Shown piece after piece: positions 10,155-22,069 of a DNA stretch of 64,000 bases (position 1 is its first letter; each line of letters begins with the position of its first letter). The stretch covers positions 187,501 to 251,500 of the forward strand of contig JAODUP010000349.1 of NCBI GenBank assembly GCA_025642065.1, written 5' to 3'. Both the position numbers and the translations under genes were made by a program. The DNA comes from Paralvinella palmiformis (Eukaryota > Annelida > Polychaeta > Terebellida > Alvinellidae). The notes under the pieces were generated by a model. The model saw only the letters and a list, made by a program, of their open reading frames with translations, was not told the DNA's origin and did not search any database.

Positions 10155-11411
10155 CTAATCATAAACATGATACAACTGCATCATTTTTGATTCTTTCTCC
10201 TCCGGCCAGATACAATGGTCAGTTTCCCACCAGTCGGCTACATCAAAGTTACTGTAATATGTCACACCTGGGTCGTGCAGCATTTCGCATAATCTGCAAA
10301 ACACTAATGCAGTATTTCTTTCTATTCGCCATATTTTATACGTGTGTTTCCACTGAAAATATTCCATATATTCTTCTGGTGTCCGACTTAGATGATCCAG
10401 ATACCGAGCGAGTTGTTTCGGCGACGAGAATTCCCTTGTGTCGATAAAAGAATGCGGAGGCAAATCTCTCGTGTAATTTCCGCCGCCCATCACAACAGGA
10501 ATTAAATTATAATTCAATGTTCTGAACGATTTTTCGGTGATATAGTCGTCACAGATGCTGTTTTCAAATGCCAAATAGAACTTGTATTTTTCATCTAATA
10601 ATTCCATGCATTTTTTCTCCTCTCGTTTGGGACACGAGTAATTTCCACATTTCCCATATATGTCTACTCTTATGTACTTGCGCAATTCTTTCACATATTC
10701 GGATCTGACAGTTGAAGATTTGCTACATCTCGACACCATCCAAGCTACGGGTATTGTCTTGTTGGCTAACTCACTCTCAGAGAGAGGTTTGTATGGTGAG
10801 TCGTCTGTTGTCTTAAGCACGGTGGATGCATATGGCCAATAAATGAAAGAGTCCAATCGATAAGACACTGTGATATTGATCTCTAATCCCAAGCGCTTCG
10901 CATCACCGTAACCTTTAACTGGAGGTTCGGTGTTGAAATAGAGAAATAGTTGATCGTTATATTTCCTTTTGGGTATTTCCGAGATCGTCTTCAGCGTACG
11001 TCCATAAAACACAACGACATCAGCTCCGTCCATTTCCGTCCGATCTAATGTCGTTCTACAATCAGTTCTTGAACAACTTCGTTTGAAAGGTTCGCTTCCT
11101 AAACCAAATTTATAATCGTTCCAATGAAAATAATAATTGTAGAAGAGGATTGTTTTCAGAGTTGTGTTTATCGAGTAAGTTCCGTTGGTATTTTCCGTTG
11201 TTTCATTCCCAGTCATCAGGAAAACCGTTGCGTTAATTCCAACTTTGTTCAGTTCATCATTATTTGGTTGTCTAACATAATATTCTTCATCTGTTAGTTT
11301 ATGATTTAACCAGTTCGATGTCAGTGAATCGCCAGCTAGAAACATGAGCACTAAACATAATCCTGAGATGGCCAACATCAACTTGGCATTCTTCATATCT
11401 GATAGATTCAT
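10155..11411 (-). CDS. Alpha-1,3-fucosyltransferase-like glycosyltransferase, GT10 family (FucT1)
   Basis: An intact single-exon frame of 418 codons. GT10 enzymes transfer fucose from GDP-fucose to N-acetylglucosamine or related acceptors on glycans in the Golgi. The topology is that of a type II membrane enzyme: a short cytosolic tail, one hydrophobic segment at residues 11-27, a stem with several N-x-S/T sites (N60, N69, N75, N82), then the catalytic domain. The signature is residues 277-308: FYLAFENSICDDYITEKSFR followed by NLIPVVMG, the GDP-fucose-binding core. Also typical are NTEPP (160-164) and YRLDSFIYWPY (184-194). Length fits the family. The start is the first Met, just ahead of the hydrophobic anchor, and is shared by all three copies here. 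It is intronless and lies inside the left arm of the inverted duplication. FucT2 and FucT3 are its close paralogues and are broken. The acceptor substrate cannot be read from sequence. Confidence 0.93.
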   Translation of the reverse strand: MNLSDMKNAKLMLAISGLCLVLMFLAGDSLTSNWLNHKLTDEEYYVRQPNNDELNKVGINATVFLMTGNETTENTNGTYSINTTLKTILFYNYYFHWNDYKFGLGSEPFKRSCSRTDCRTTLDRTEMDGADVVVFYGRTLKTISEIPKRKYNDQLFLYFNTEPPVKGYGDAKRLGLEINITVSYRLDSFIYWPYASTVLKTTDDSPYKPLSESELANKTIPVAWMVSRCSKSSTVRSEYVKELRKYIRVDIYGKCGNYSCPKREEKKCMELLDEKYKFYLAFENSICDDYITEKSFRTLNYNLIPVVMGGGNYTRDLPPHSFIDTREFSSPKQLARYLDHLSRTPEEYMEYFQWKHTYKIWRIERNTALVFCRLCEMLHDPGVTYYSNFDVADWWETDHCIWPEEKESKMMQLYHVYD

Positions 11412-11600
11412 GTCTCCTCATTCAGTCCAATGCTGGTTGTTGTTCGTGTCTCTGCTATATACCTACCAGCCGTTGGTTAATTGCGTTATGTTTTGAATTA
11501 TGGGAATTTTTTAATGACATATCTAAGTCAATTAGACGAATACATCGCAACATGACAGCTTGAAAATGGTGTATTTACCGACAATATGTCGATAGCTGGT
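11412..11600 (-). promoter_or_regulatory. Conserved 5' flank of FucT1 with TATA-like sequence
   Basis: A tatatagcagaga word lies about 43-52 bases upstream of the ATG (near 11454-11463). The same word at similar distance precedes FucT2 and FucT3. Further up, ccagctatcgaca (near 11585) is also shared by all three. Conservation may simply reflect recent duplication, so promoter function is an inference. Confidence 0.45.
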
Positions 11601-12165
11601 ACATCGATTTAAATCGAGGTGATATGATTGTATTATCGGACTCCTTGCATTCCAACTTATATATATTCCTACTTATTATCCAAACATCATACAACATTAA
11701 TATACTATAGATAAATATATCTGCCATTTGTTATTTATTTAAACAATTTCTTGTCATATAATCATTTTATGTTTTATACATTATTAATAATTCTACTGTT
11801 ACCTGAATACCGTGGGGCCGTTTGGTGGTATATTTGATGACATACTTCGTTGCTGCTCTACAGGGTGCCGGGGTCGAATCCATCTGCCACCCGTGTCTGT
11901 GATATTTGAAATTTCTCACCGTTCCTAAATCGCCATGCAACAAAAACTCTAAAAAGCGAATCAACTACAGTCGTGGCATCTGGGAGTAACACCGAAGTCA
12001 GATTACGCCAGTTGTGAGAACATTAATTGCCTAACCAGCCCTATTTATAGCTAATTTTCAGTTGCTGTATCTTTCTTCAAAACAACAGTATAAAACGTTA
12101 TATTTCAATTGCTACTTTCTCCAAAGACTAGTTTGTACAACGGAGAGGTGTCATGAAGCTACTAC
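11601..12165. other. Unassigned spacer
   Basis: No gene is supported. A 65-codon reverse frame at 11767-11964 has no recognisable domain. This stretch is not found in the right arm. Confidence 0.3.
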
Positions 12166-12169
12166 TATT

Positions 12170-13640
12170 ACCATCCAGATTCCTTATTACACCAATGTAA
12201 GAAAGTTATGTCGTTATTACAACATGTTTGAGTTTATTAGCTTTGTTATGTATAATGTAGAATCTAAATTGTTGTCCTCTTATGTGGTCTGGCGAAACGA
12301 CCTATTAATTCATACAATGCTGCTTGATGGATTTATACTCCTGGAGTCGTTTGTTACTCCGGCAGGCATCTCCATGGGTATTAAGCTGCGGACAGAGTTT
12401 TTTCCCATATTATGAGTAATTAGATTACACTGTTATAGGAAATTTGTTAAATGTATAGCTATTATAATCCCGACGTGTCATTCGCAGTATCGGAGATCTG
12501 CCTGAAATCACTGTTCTCGACCATGGGTCAAATAGATCAAGTGGATAGGCGCTTTAATTTAGATCCCACCACACCTAACTGCATATACTTAGGGACGCTA
12601 AATTAAGCGTGAATGAACGTTCCATTAGTGATGAACGGAAACGTATGAGGGTTAGCTGTTAGGTTCGAGTAAATCGTAGTATTTACTCAGGTTTGAGACG
12701 ATATTTCGTTCTAGTCCAGTAATAATCCATTGTGCGGTATTGCTACTTTGTTTATATTTTAGTTAAATCGCTTCAGTGAGTCCATACTGAGTTAGTGTGC
12801 ATTCTCTTTGTTATGAACAAACTGTAATGTTTGTTAACACGCTGAGGCTATATATAGGGCTTGAATTTTCACTTAGGTTAGAAAAGAACTTCGACGCCAG
12901 ACCAGTCGGACGTGTATTGATACATGGTTCATATAGGTAGGATTTATTCAGTTATTCGAACCCAGAATAAAGCTGAGGTCAGCATCTGAGGTGTCGAAAT
13001 GCTTTATATACAGGTTTCTTTTGGACCACAGAAAATTACTGTTGAATGTAAACTGTGGTGTCAAAATAGTTTATGATATGTATGTAGCAAGTCACCATTG
13101 AACCACACGCACGTATTGTTTGTTGCGAGCAGTGGTATCAAATGGTATGTTTTTACGTGCTTCCGCTTTTTGTACGTAGCCTGCATGTAGCCGCTTTCCA
13201 GTGGGCGTGACATATTTGTCGCGTACGAAAAGTGAATTAGCTGGTTCCCACAGGCTGATGAGTAGACCAGACACATGCTTAGGTATACGCACACATTTAT
13301 CAATATGTGGAGGTATGGAACATTTTATTTTTAGATTAATGTATGTATAGTTGTATTTAGATTTATGGAGGTAGGTTTCGAAGGATGTTTAGATATGTTG
13401 ATGCTCTTTACCTGTTGCCTCTTACTATGTACCCTAAAACACACACACACACACACACACACTACACAATTCACGCACACACACACACACACACAATTGC
13501 AGAAAAATGTTAATGTTGATTCATTGAGTTGGACTGTCATGCAAACTACACACACATCCAAATTCATACAGACAATAATTCGAACATGAACATTGACAAC
13601 TTTTGTACAATAGATTCACTAGCACAACACAAGGTCAACA
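12170..13640 (+). repeat. Repeat R, copy 2 (most complete)
   Basis: A 1.5-kb repeat also present at 41935-43925 (inverted, with a SINE inside), in permuted form at 43965-44545, and diverged at 1125-1950. Near its left end is a frame running to 12415 whose last 80 codons (starting IQIPYYTNVRKLCRYYNMF, ending GIKLRTEFFPIL) are kept open with few changes in the copy at 43679-43925. I recognise no domain in it. The right part carries CA tracts (13438-13493). No reverse transcriptase, transposase or clear terminal repeat was seen, so the class is unknown. It could be a non-autonomous element or simply part of the segmental duplication. Confidence 0.6.
13438..13493. repeat. (CA)n microsatellite, two blocks
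   Basis: Two CA runs separated by ctacacaattcacg. The inverted copy at 42191-42278 has a longer, less interrupted run. Confidence 0.9.
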
Positions 13641-13689
13641 AGAAAAATCCCCATTAAATACAACGTCAGTTTGGCTTCACTCGTCCTCA

Positions 13690-13950
13690 GGTTCTTCCAT
13701 TAAATTCCCTTTCGCATCAAGTTTGCATGATATCGTATCTGACAGGCTAGTGGCTATAATCTGCGATTGACGATCAGTGACACAAAACTAATAATAATGA
13801 GTAGTTCATGATCGGTACTGTACTTGGTTCTCTTAATAAATTCCCTTTCGCATCAAGTTTATATGAAGTCGTATCTGATAGGCTAGTGGCTATAATCCAC
13901 CATTTGCTGATCAATGACACAAAACTAATAACAATGATTGCAATTTGCAC
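13690..13950. repeat. Two-unit tandem duplication, about 130 bases per unit
   Basis: Both units contain attccctttcgcatcaagtt, then cgtatctga-aggctagtggc, then gtgacacaaaactaataa. The inverted copy at 41650-41930 has the same two units, so this duplication predates the large inverted one. Confidence 0.85.
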
Positions 13951-14048
13951 ATAAATGTAAGAATAATGAAATAACATCTGAAAGATAGTCAATGAGATGA
14001 ATACTACTAATTTCCAATATCAATTCAAATATGTGTAATTTAATTTGA

Positions 14049-14500
14049 ATGTTCTTTGAAATATCTCTGGCAGGTGATGCTACCAGTGAAAAGGTGTCTC
14101 GTCTGGTTTATTCTGGACACTTTCGTGTACTGTACGCCACAAGTCGATGTATGGTCAAGACTTGCAGGCATCTCATCATGGGTCTAACTACAAAGAGCAT
14201 CACAGGTTCTCTTAAAATTATTATTGATATCCTGAACCACAAGGGACACAGTATCAGTTATTCAATAACTGAGAAATACGAGACCCGACCGTCGGATGAG
14301 ACAAACGATGAAGCCGCATAAAAAAAAACTCAGACACACATACAACAAAGATACCTATGTTTGATTATGTTGACAAAGAGATTGCGAGACCAATATAGGC
14401 CTGTCGCTGGAGCCTTCCCCTCTGTGGACAGGGTGGATTGTCTTTGTCAAAACAGATTCTATGCCATTGCAAAATGTCGAAGCTTCTATCAAAGCAATAC
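14049..14500 (+). pseudogene. CXC-family fossil, central fragment
   Basis: The open stretch encodes a block including SRLVYSGHFRVLYATSR, MVKTCRHLIMGLTTKSITG and ILNHKGHSISYSITEKYET. The same block is encoded on the minus strand at 41274-41501 in the right arm, where it is followed by the HEEADTR-type and LPP-type parts of the family. Here the homology stops abruptly near 14500 in the middle of the coding region and is joined directly to the 3' flank of FucT2. Truncated and non-functional. Confidence 0.6.
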
Positions 14501-14563
14501 AGTGATTCAGTTCCCACGAATAAAAGCACGAATCAGTTGAAAATAAAAACAACATTACACATC

Positions 14564-15777
14564 CTAATCATAAACATGATACAATTGCATCATTTTTTAT
14601 TCTTTCTCCTCCGGCCAGATACAATGGTCAGTTTCCCGCCAGTCGGCTACATCAAAGTTACTGTAATATTTCACACCTGGGTCGTGCAGCATTTCGCATA
14701 ATCTGCAAAACACTAATGCAGTATTTCTTTCTATTCGCCATATTTTATACGTGTGTTTCCACTGAAAATATTCCATATATTCTTCTGGTGTCCGACTTAG
14801 ATGATCCAGATACCGAGCGAGTTGTTTCAGCGACGAGAATTCCCTTGTGTCGATAAAAGAATGCGGAGGCAAATCTCTCGTGTAATTTCCGTCGCCCATC
14901 ACAACAGGAATTAAATTATAATTCAATGTTCTGAACGATTTTTCGGTGATATAGTCGTCACAGATGCTGTTTTCAAATGCCAAATATAACTTCCATGCAT
15001 TCTTTTTCCTCTCGTTTGGGACACGAGTAATTTCCACATTTCCCATATATGTCTACTCTTATGTACTTGCGCAATTCTTTCACATATTCGGATCTGACGG
15101 TTGAAGATTTGGTGCAGCTCGACACCATCCAAGCTACGGCTATTGTCTTGTTGTGGCTAGCTCACTTTCAGAGAGAGGTTTGTATGGTGAGTCGTCTGTT
15201 GTCTTAAGCACGGAGGGTGTATATGGCCAATAAATGAATCCAATCGATAAGACACTGTGATATTGATTTCTAATCTCAAGCGCTTCGCATCACCGTAACC
15301 TTTAACTGGAGGTTCGGTGTTGAAATAGAGAAATAGTTGGTCGTTATCTCTCCTTTTGGGTATTTTCGAGATCGTCTTCAGCGTACGTCCATAAAACACG
15401 ACGACATCAGCTCGGTCTATTTCAGTCCGATCTAATGTCGTTCTACAATCAGTTCTTGAACAACTTCCTAAACCAAATTTATAATCGTTCCAATGAAAAT
15501 AATAATTGTAGAAGAGGATTGTTTTCAGAGTTGTGTTTATCGAGTAAGTTCCGTTTGTATTTTCCGTTGTTTCATTCCCAGTCATCAGGAAAACTGTTGC
15601 GTCAATTCCAACTTTGTTCAGTTCATCATTATTCGGTTGTCTAACATATTCTTCATCAACAAATTTATCATTAAGCCAGTTCGATGTCAGTGAATTGCCA
15701 GCTAGAAACATGAACACTAAACATAATACTGAGATGGCCAACATAAACTTGGCATTCTTCATATCTGATAGATTCAT
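14564..15777 (-). pseudogene. Broken GT10 fucosyltransferase (FucT2)
   Basis: Same start, hydrophobic anchor and stem as FucT1, and the same catalytic core (FENSICDDYITEKSFRTLNY). It differs by several lesions: an in-frame loss of six residues after FGLGS; a 4-base deletion near 15230 that shifts the frame just before the YWPY motif; a small insertion near 15155; a deletion near 14995-15005 that removes about nine codons and re-joins at KLYLAFEN; and a stop ten codons before the usual end (14597). Two separate open pieces remain (15157-15777 and 14597-15046). It cannot make a full enzyme. It is more diverged from FucT1 than FucT3 is, so it is probably the older copy. Confidence 0.9.
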
Positions 15778-16000
15778 GTCTCCTCATTCAGTTCAATGCT
15801 ACTTACTGGTCGCATCTCTGCTATATATCTATCAATTCTTTGTCAATTGCCTTATGTTTTGAATTACTGGAAATGTTTTAAGTTTTATGACATATTTAGG
15901 TCAATTGGACGAATACATCATAACACGAAAGAGACAGTTTGAAACATCTATTGATGGGGGTATTTGCCAACAAAAATGTCAATAGCTGGTGTTATCTTGA
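15778..16000 (-). promoter_or_regulatory. 5' flank of FucT2, related to those of FucT1 and FucT3
   Basis: It contains tatatagcagaga near 15818-15830 and ccagctattgaca near 15975-15990 (reverse strand), in the same order as at the other two copies. The gene it served is broken. Confidence 0.4.
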
Positions 16001-16109
16001 CAAATATAATTGTTATGCGGGTCAAGTTCAAATGCATGAACCAGAGTGGAGCTGTGGTTGTGGGTCTCACATTTACAACACAGCTGTCAAGTTCGACAGT
16101 ACACAGGTC

Positions 16110-16455
16110 AATACATGTCAATACATTCACGAACACATTCTTTTCAGGAGACTGGAAACAACAAAGTGTGGATAACAATTGGACAAGTTTTAAGTCTCAT
16201 GTGCTTGATATTATTTCTAAACATGTGCCTTATAAACTTTGTTCAAACAGATTAAAACTCCCCTGGCTAACACCACAACTCCGGAAGCCAATTAATAAGA
16301 GAAATAAACTCTACTTTAAAGCCAGAAGAACTAAGCAACCTGAACTTTGGGCTAAGTATAAGACATGTAAACGAGAAACACAGAACACTCTACGGAAAGC
16401 TGAATGGATGCACATGAATGACATTATTATGAGTTGCCATATTTTTACATGCCGG
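16110..16455 (+). pseudogene. LINE fragment (linker between endonuclease and reverse transcriptase)
   Basis: The translation contains SVDNNWTSFKSHVLDIISKH, VPYKLCSNRLKLPWLTP and RRTKQPELWAKYKTCKRE, then LRKAEWMHMNDII. This is the typical W-x-x-FK ... LPWLTP ... LRKA-W-Y/H-I pattern that lies between the endonuclease and RT domains of Jockey/CR1-type LINEs. Both neighbours of the linker are missing. Confidence 0.7.
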
Positions 16456-16829
16456 TGAACACGGCTGATCATTGAGTAAGCAGGTACATTTGACATGTTA
16501 TCAGTACGTGCACATATGAGTTCTTTCAACAACTCCGGGGCAGATACATCTTTGATTTATCAACTTGGGCTTCAATCTGTTGTTGACAACCATCTCATAG
16601 CCATAACTGATTGCATTTGGTAGCTGTTGGAAAGACTTGTTTGCTTGTTTCCAGATCATGGGTTGGTAGAATATTACAAAATATGTAAAGAAAAACTATC
16701 TTCAGTTAGTAGTAGTTTCTTGCCGACAAGGAAATTCCTTTGACTACTGGCCATTTTACATCGAACTTCATTCAAGGACTAATCCTGTTGACCATATATC
16801 CGCCAAACGAAGGTCACGCACACCCCAAT

Positions 16830-17897
16830 CTGATGGCTGCTGATTTCCAACTTCGCACCCATAGATCTCAAGGGCTGAAAACATTTGGATTGTTGCATCA
16901 TTAATCGGAATGCCATGGAACGTACTCAGCGTATCTCAACCACTAATATAGTAAATGGGAATCATTACTGCAAGATGGCTAGGTTTCAACTGGTCATGCA
17001 GTGTATGCACTGGAATAAGCCTCTTGAGTGATGCATGTTTTCTCTCGTGTCCAGTGGAAAATAGTGCAAAACTGTGCATGTCATATATTTACGGTGATGC
17101 AAAAGAAGGATCCGATTTATTATCATATCTCCAATCCTTGGGAATTTCTAAACCAGGGAGAACGTGATGAACAGTTCCCCCAATACCACCAGTTCTCTTT
17201 TCTCATGCTTGATTTTTTGTGCTGTTCTCCAAATAACGGTCAAATACAATATGGACCTTGACAGTATGTACGACAAGAAAGAATTAGGCATGTCTTTGTA
17301 GTAGGTGCATTCTCATCATCTGTACCGTTGCACGAATTCTAATTGGTTAGGAACATGACTGCTTTTTGTATGAGTAGGTCCACAAATTGTTGATATGGTT
17401 CATATGACATCTCTTCTGAAGAATAGTACTCATTTTCAAGCGTTGGCACATTCTTCATTCGCCGACGGAGTATACCAATTGCACGATTGACACTCCTTTT
17501 GTCAGTTGCTGACTGTTCCTGTATGGTTTCTTCTTCATCTTGAGTCTCTTACGATTCCTGTTTCAGTACTTGTGCTAACTGATTAGCCTTGCGTAGTGCA
17601 TCACATACTAAGATCTGTGTCACTCACAGTTGCGTCTCGATGTTCATGAATTATTTGCCGAATTATTTCCTTATATACAGTGGTCTGCTTTCCCTTCTCA
17701 AATGCTTGTGCATTGCATTTCGGATTTACATAACCCTTCTTCCTGTGATATCGGGCATCACAGGCAACAAGGTCAGCATTTGGCACACCAAGCAATCGTG
17801 TTATCATCTCCTCATCACGCCGTTCTTTGCCTGCTTCAAGTACAGTTTCATACATATTAGTAGCATACCAACCGGATGTTGGTACAGTTTCGACCAT
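16830..17897 (-). pseudogene. CXC-family fossil, N-terminal part
   Basis: Minus-strand blocks in order: VPNADLVACDARYHRKKGY at about 17790, then VNRAIGILRRRMKNVPTLEN and QFVDLLIQKAVMFLTN near 17500-17350, and a weaker block with STFHGIPIN near 16930. The DARYH and TFHG blocks are features of the same multicopy invertebrate family as the pieces at 3061 and 40130. The frame breaks at about 17550, and the region between 17330 and 16960 is badly decayed. It is a relic, and the assignment of the last block is tentative. Confidence 0.45.
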
Positions 17898-17899
17898 TG

Positions 17900-18655
17900 A
17901 CCACTTGTGTGCACTGGAATACCTGTGATTTCTGAAACATCGTTCACTACATATAAACGAGTTATTTTCCAGTCAAAATTAGATATGTCACACTTTGATC
18001 GGGTAAATACATTACATGCATTTTACCACCACAGTTTGCGATGCGATGACTACTACAGAAGGTGCTACGACAATCTCTGTAATAACTGATAGTTGTTGTA
18101 CTTGATATAATATCAGCTTCGTTAAATACTAGAGGCTTAGCTATGTGGTTTAGACGAAATCTGGCTGCTGCAAATAAAGAACTTATTTTATCTGGGGAAG
18201 TAGCTGGTTTATTTCTGGTGAATGTTTTATCACAAAATATACATCGATTAGCATTAGAGATATACTGGATACACTAAATTCCCAATCCATTTTAAGTTTC
18301 AATAAGTTTCTGAAAATACATGAACATTATTGGGCTTGTTAGGAATATTAGGTACTCCGATCCAGTGAACTAGCAGTTGAACAGTTAATATGAGTTCCTA
18401 CACATATAGTATACTATATGTGAAGCATAGGGACAACAAGATCTATTTCCCAAAGCAAACAGAGACAAAGAAGTAGTCACACAGATATGCTACATATTTT
18501 AAAACATTATACATGATGGCAATTAACCATGTTCTTCGAAGTAATCATGTCAATTACTAGTCGCTAGTACGTATCCATTTATTCATTGTATAATGATACT
18601 AAATTCCATATATATGCAATATTAAGATATCCAAACTGTCAAAAACTAGTTAATA
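17900..18655. other. Unassigned stretch
   Basis: AT-rich, no supported gene. A phrase near 18120 (NTRGLAMWFRRNLAAANKE) could be a LINE remnant, but I cannot place it. Confidence 0.3.
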
Positions 18656-18659
18656 GCTC

Positions 18660-21600
18660 AGGGAACATCAACCAGAAATCATCATGATTCAGGAGATACT
18701 CACCAAGAAGATTCACCCACGAAAGCTTCAAATTACATTGTGTACCACGAATCAATTATATTCAACTCACCCACAGTGGACAGAAGACTCATTACAGCAG
18801 TTAAAACAGGCGTACCAAATGCTTCCAGCCCCAAATAGATGGCAAATAAAGACTGGGAAAATCTAACTAAAGCAGTTCAAGGGTGTGGACAATTTCATTT
18901 CGCAGGAGACCTCAATACCAATTCCGATGTCCGGAGTTCGTCAAACATCATACCAAACTATTAAAACCCACAATGACACCAAAATGAAAAATTCCAGAAG
19001 ACAACAGGTATTGATATAACATCATTATAGATCACAGAGAAAGCAAATTGGGATCCCTTTGCAGGTAAATTAAGAATATATCCGGATCCAGATCCGGATA
19101 CCAGCTCACCACAATCTTCAAGGCCAATCAATTTGAAAGAAACAGAGTACAACTTCGACTTTGCTAACAAGAAATTAAAAGACAGCTCTTCTCCTATAAT
19201 AAAAGCAATGTGATCTATGGTGCAATGAGGTCAACACAAATTTGGTGAAAGCTTTAAAAGATAAAAGGGTCAAGTCCAACGTACAAAACAATCAATCTAA
19301 AACATGAAGCCAACATATTCGCTTAGCACTTCATAACCAACGAGTATCAGACTACACTACACATGAAAATCACCACTGCCCTTAAACAACAACTACCATT
19401 AAGAGGTATCAACTCAGCAGCAGCATAACAAAAACATACAGACACAAACAATCCTACGTCCCTTTAAGAAGAGAGGCTCCATAATTTGTGTAACCAATCC
19501 TGGACCGAAAGAAATCTATCAGAACAGTACAAGACAGTTATTGTCATTCCATTTGCTAAATCAGTAGGGATATGCCACCGTCCCATATATTTATTGGCCA
19601 CACGGAGAGAATGATTATAACAAGATTTATATGGGAAATTCCCAAAACCAAAACAATCGTTGAATTCATCAAAGTCTGGACAATTTGGATGCAATCCTTC
19701 ATCTACAGCTAGAAAAAAGTACAAAAATAACCAACCCGGTGTTTGTCGCCTTCATGGATTTAGACAAGACATTTGAACATGTAGATTATCTCTTCATGCA
19801 GGAATCCCTTATCTCACTCGACACATCGCGCACAATCATCACATGGATATGATTTCCTAACAAACCGAAAGATAAAATAAAGATTGTAGCAACCGTCTCT
19901 AGCCCGCACAACCTCACTATCGTTATCTTCACGGATCAACAATCTCTCATACCATTTCAATGGTCTTGTTATCTTACTTCTGACACCTCTCTCTCCATCT
20001 CCCCCCTCCATCAGCAGATATCCTGACATTTGCCTGCAACTTCGTATTGATTTCACATTGAAAGCAATGTGATCTATGGTGCAATGAGGTCAACACAAAT
20101 TTGGTGAAAGCTTTAAAAGATAAAAGGGTCAAGTCCAACGTACAAAACAATCAATCTAAAACACGAAGCCAACATATTCGCTTAGCACTTCATAACAAAC
20201 GAGTATCAGACTACACTACACATGAAAATCACCCCTGCCCTTAAACAACAACTACCATTAAGAGGTATCAACTCAGCAGCAGCATAACAAAAACATCCAG
20301 ACACAAACAATCCTACGTTCCTTTAAGAAGAGAGACTCCTTAATTTGTGTAACCAATCCTGGACCGAAAGAAATCTATCAGAACAGTACAAGACAGTTAT
20401 TGTCATTCCATTTGCTAAATCAGTAGGGATATGCCACCGTCCCATATATTTATTGGCCACACGGAGAGAATGATTATAACAAGATTTATATGGGAAATTC
20501 CCAAAACCAAAACAATCGTTGAATTCATCAAAGTCTGGACAATTTGGATGCAATCCCTCATCTACAGCTAGAAAAAAGTACAAAAATAACCAACCCGGTG
20601 TTTGTCGCCTTCATGGATTTAGACAAGACATTTGAACATGTAGATTATCTCTTCATGCAGGAATCCCTTATCTCACTCGACACATCGCGCACAATCATCA
20701 CATGGATATGATTTCCTAACAAACCGAAAGATAAAATAAAGATTGTAGCAACCGTCTCTAGCCCGCACAACCTCACTATCGTTATCTTCACGGATCAACA
20801 ATCTCTCATACCATTTCAATGGTCTTGTTATCTTACTTCTGACACACTCTCTCTCCATCTCCCCCCTCCATCAGCAGATATCCTGACATTTGCCTGCAAC
20901 TTCGTATTGATTTCACATTGAAAGCAATGTGATCTATGGTGCAATGAGGTCAACACAAATTTGGTGAAAGCTTTAAAAGATAAAAGGGTCAAGTCCAACG
21001 TACAAAACAATCAATCTAAAACACGAAGCCAACATATTCGCTTAGCACTTCATAACAAACGAGTATCAGACTACACTACACATGAAAATCACCACTGCCC
21101 TTAAACAACAACTACCATTAAGAGGTATCAACTCAGCAGCAGCATAACAAAAACATCCAGACACAAACAATCCTACGTTCCTTTAAGAAGAGAGACTCCT
21201 TAATTTGTGTAACCAATCCTGGACCGAAAGAAATCTATCAGAACAGTACAAGACAGTTATTGTCATTCCATTTGCTAAATCAGTAGGGATATGCCACCGT
21301 CCCATATATTTATTGGCCACACGGAGAGAATGATTATAACAAGATTTATATGGGAAATTCCCAAAACCAAAACAATCGTTGAATTCATCAAAGTCTGGAC
21401 AATTTGGATGCAATCCCTCATCTACAGCTAGAAAAAAGTACAAAAATAACCAACCCGGTGTTTGTCGCCTTCATGGATTTAGACAAGACATTTGAACATG
21501 TAGATTATCTCTTCATGCAGGAATCCCTTATCTCACTCGACACATCGCGCACAATCATCACATGGATATGATTTCCTAACAAACCGAAAGATAAAATAAA

Positions 21601-22060
21601 GATTGTAGCAACCGTCTCTAGCCCGCACAACCTCACTATCGTTATCTTCACGGATCAACAATCTCTCATACCATTTCAATGGTCTTGTTATCTTACTTCT
21701 GACACTCTCTCTCTCTCATCTCCCCCCTCCATCAGCAGATATCCTGACATTTGCCTGCAACTTCGTATTGATTTCACATTGAAAGCGTCCAACAGACAAA
21801 CGCCAAAATGCTCTAAATGCAGTAGACCTGACAATACCTTACCAATACAATACGTCGGCATAACTAGAAACACGGCCTACAACAGCTGAAAATGGTCAAC
21901 AACTATAAATATCTCGGGATCACCATTGACAGCCGACTCACATTCATACGTCCTGTAGTAAAAACTAAACGTAAAGTCGACTGCAGATTCAAACATGATC
22001 CAGGCCATCCCAAATCTGAGGATCGGAGGAGCAATAGTAAATTTATTTGATGATATACAC
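18660..22060 (+). pseudogene. Decayed LINE (endonuclease plus reverse transcriptase) interrupted by a tandem triplication
   Basis: Endonuclease traces are IIMIQEILTKKI (18683) and FHFAGDLNTNSD (near 18892). The RT region follows: WTERNLSEQYKTVIVIP, YLLATRRE, FVAFMDLDKTFEHVDYLFMQ (the first catalytic Asp block) and, after 21786, NNYKYLGITIDSRLTF, the usual thumb-side motif. Many stops and shifts are present. The RT segment from 19199 to 21785 exists in three tandem copies, so this cannot be a working gene. It resembles the LINE groups in which RT follows an AP-type endonuclease. Confidence 0.7.
19199..21785. repeat. Three-copy tandem array, unit about 860 bases
   Basis: The unit starts gcaatgtgatctatggtgc at about 19202, 20063 and 20923 and ends ttgatttcacattgaaa each time. 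Copies 2 and 3 are nearly identical (for example both have aacacgaagcc and ttcctttaagaagagagactcct). Copy 1 differs at several of these sites. The ends of the array share aaagc with the flanks. A reverse-strand 86-codon frame (MYFFLAVDEGLHPNCPD...) repeats in all three only because the DNA does; it opposes the LINE RT and is not a gene. Confidence 0.95.
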
Positions 22061-22069
22061 AATAATGTT

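Noticed and set aside
10187..10842. Forward frames opposite FucT1 (and equivalents at 14438-14701, 15435-15862, 38469-39127)
   Set aside because: They are shadows of the fucosyltransferase coding strand and recur only because the genes are duplicated.
16955..17261. Forward frames in the CXC-family N-terminal fossil
   Set aside because: The family motifs are on the minus strand, and the forward frames show no domain.
19464..21443. Three identical 86-codon reverse frames starting MYFFLAVDEG
   Set aside because: They repeat because the DNA is a tandem array, and they lie antisense to recognisable LINE RT motifs.
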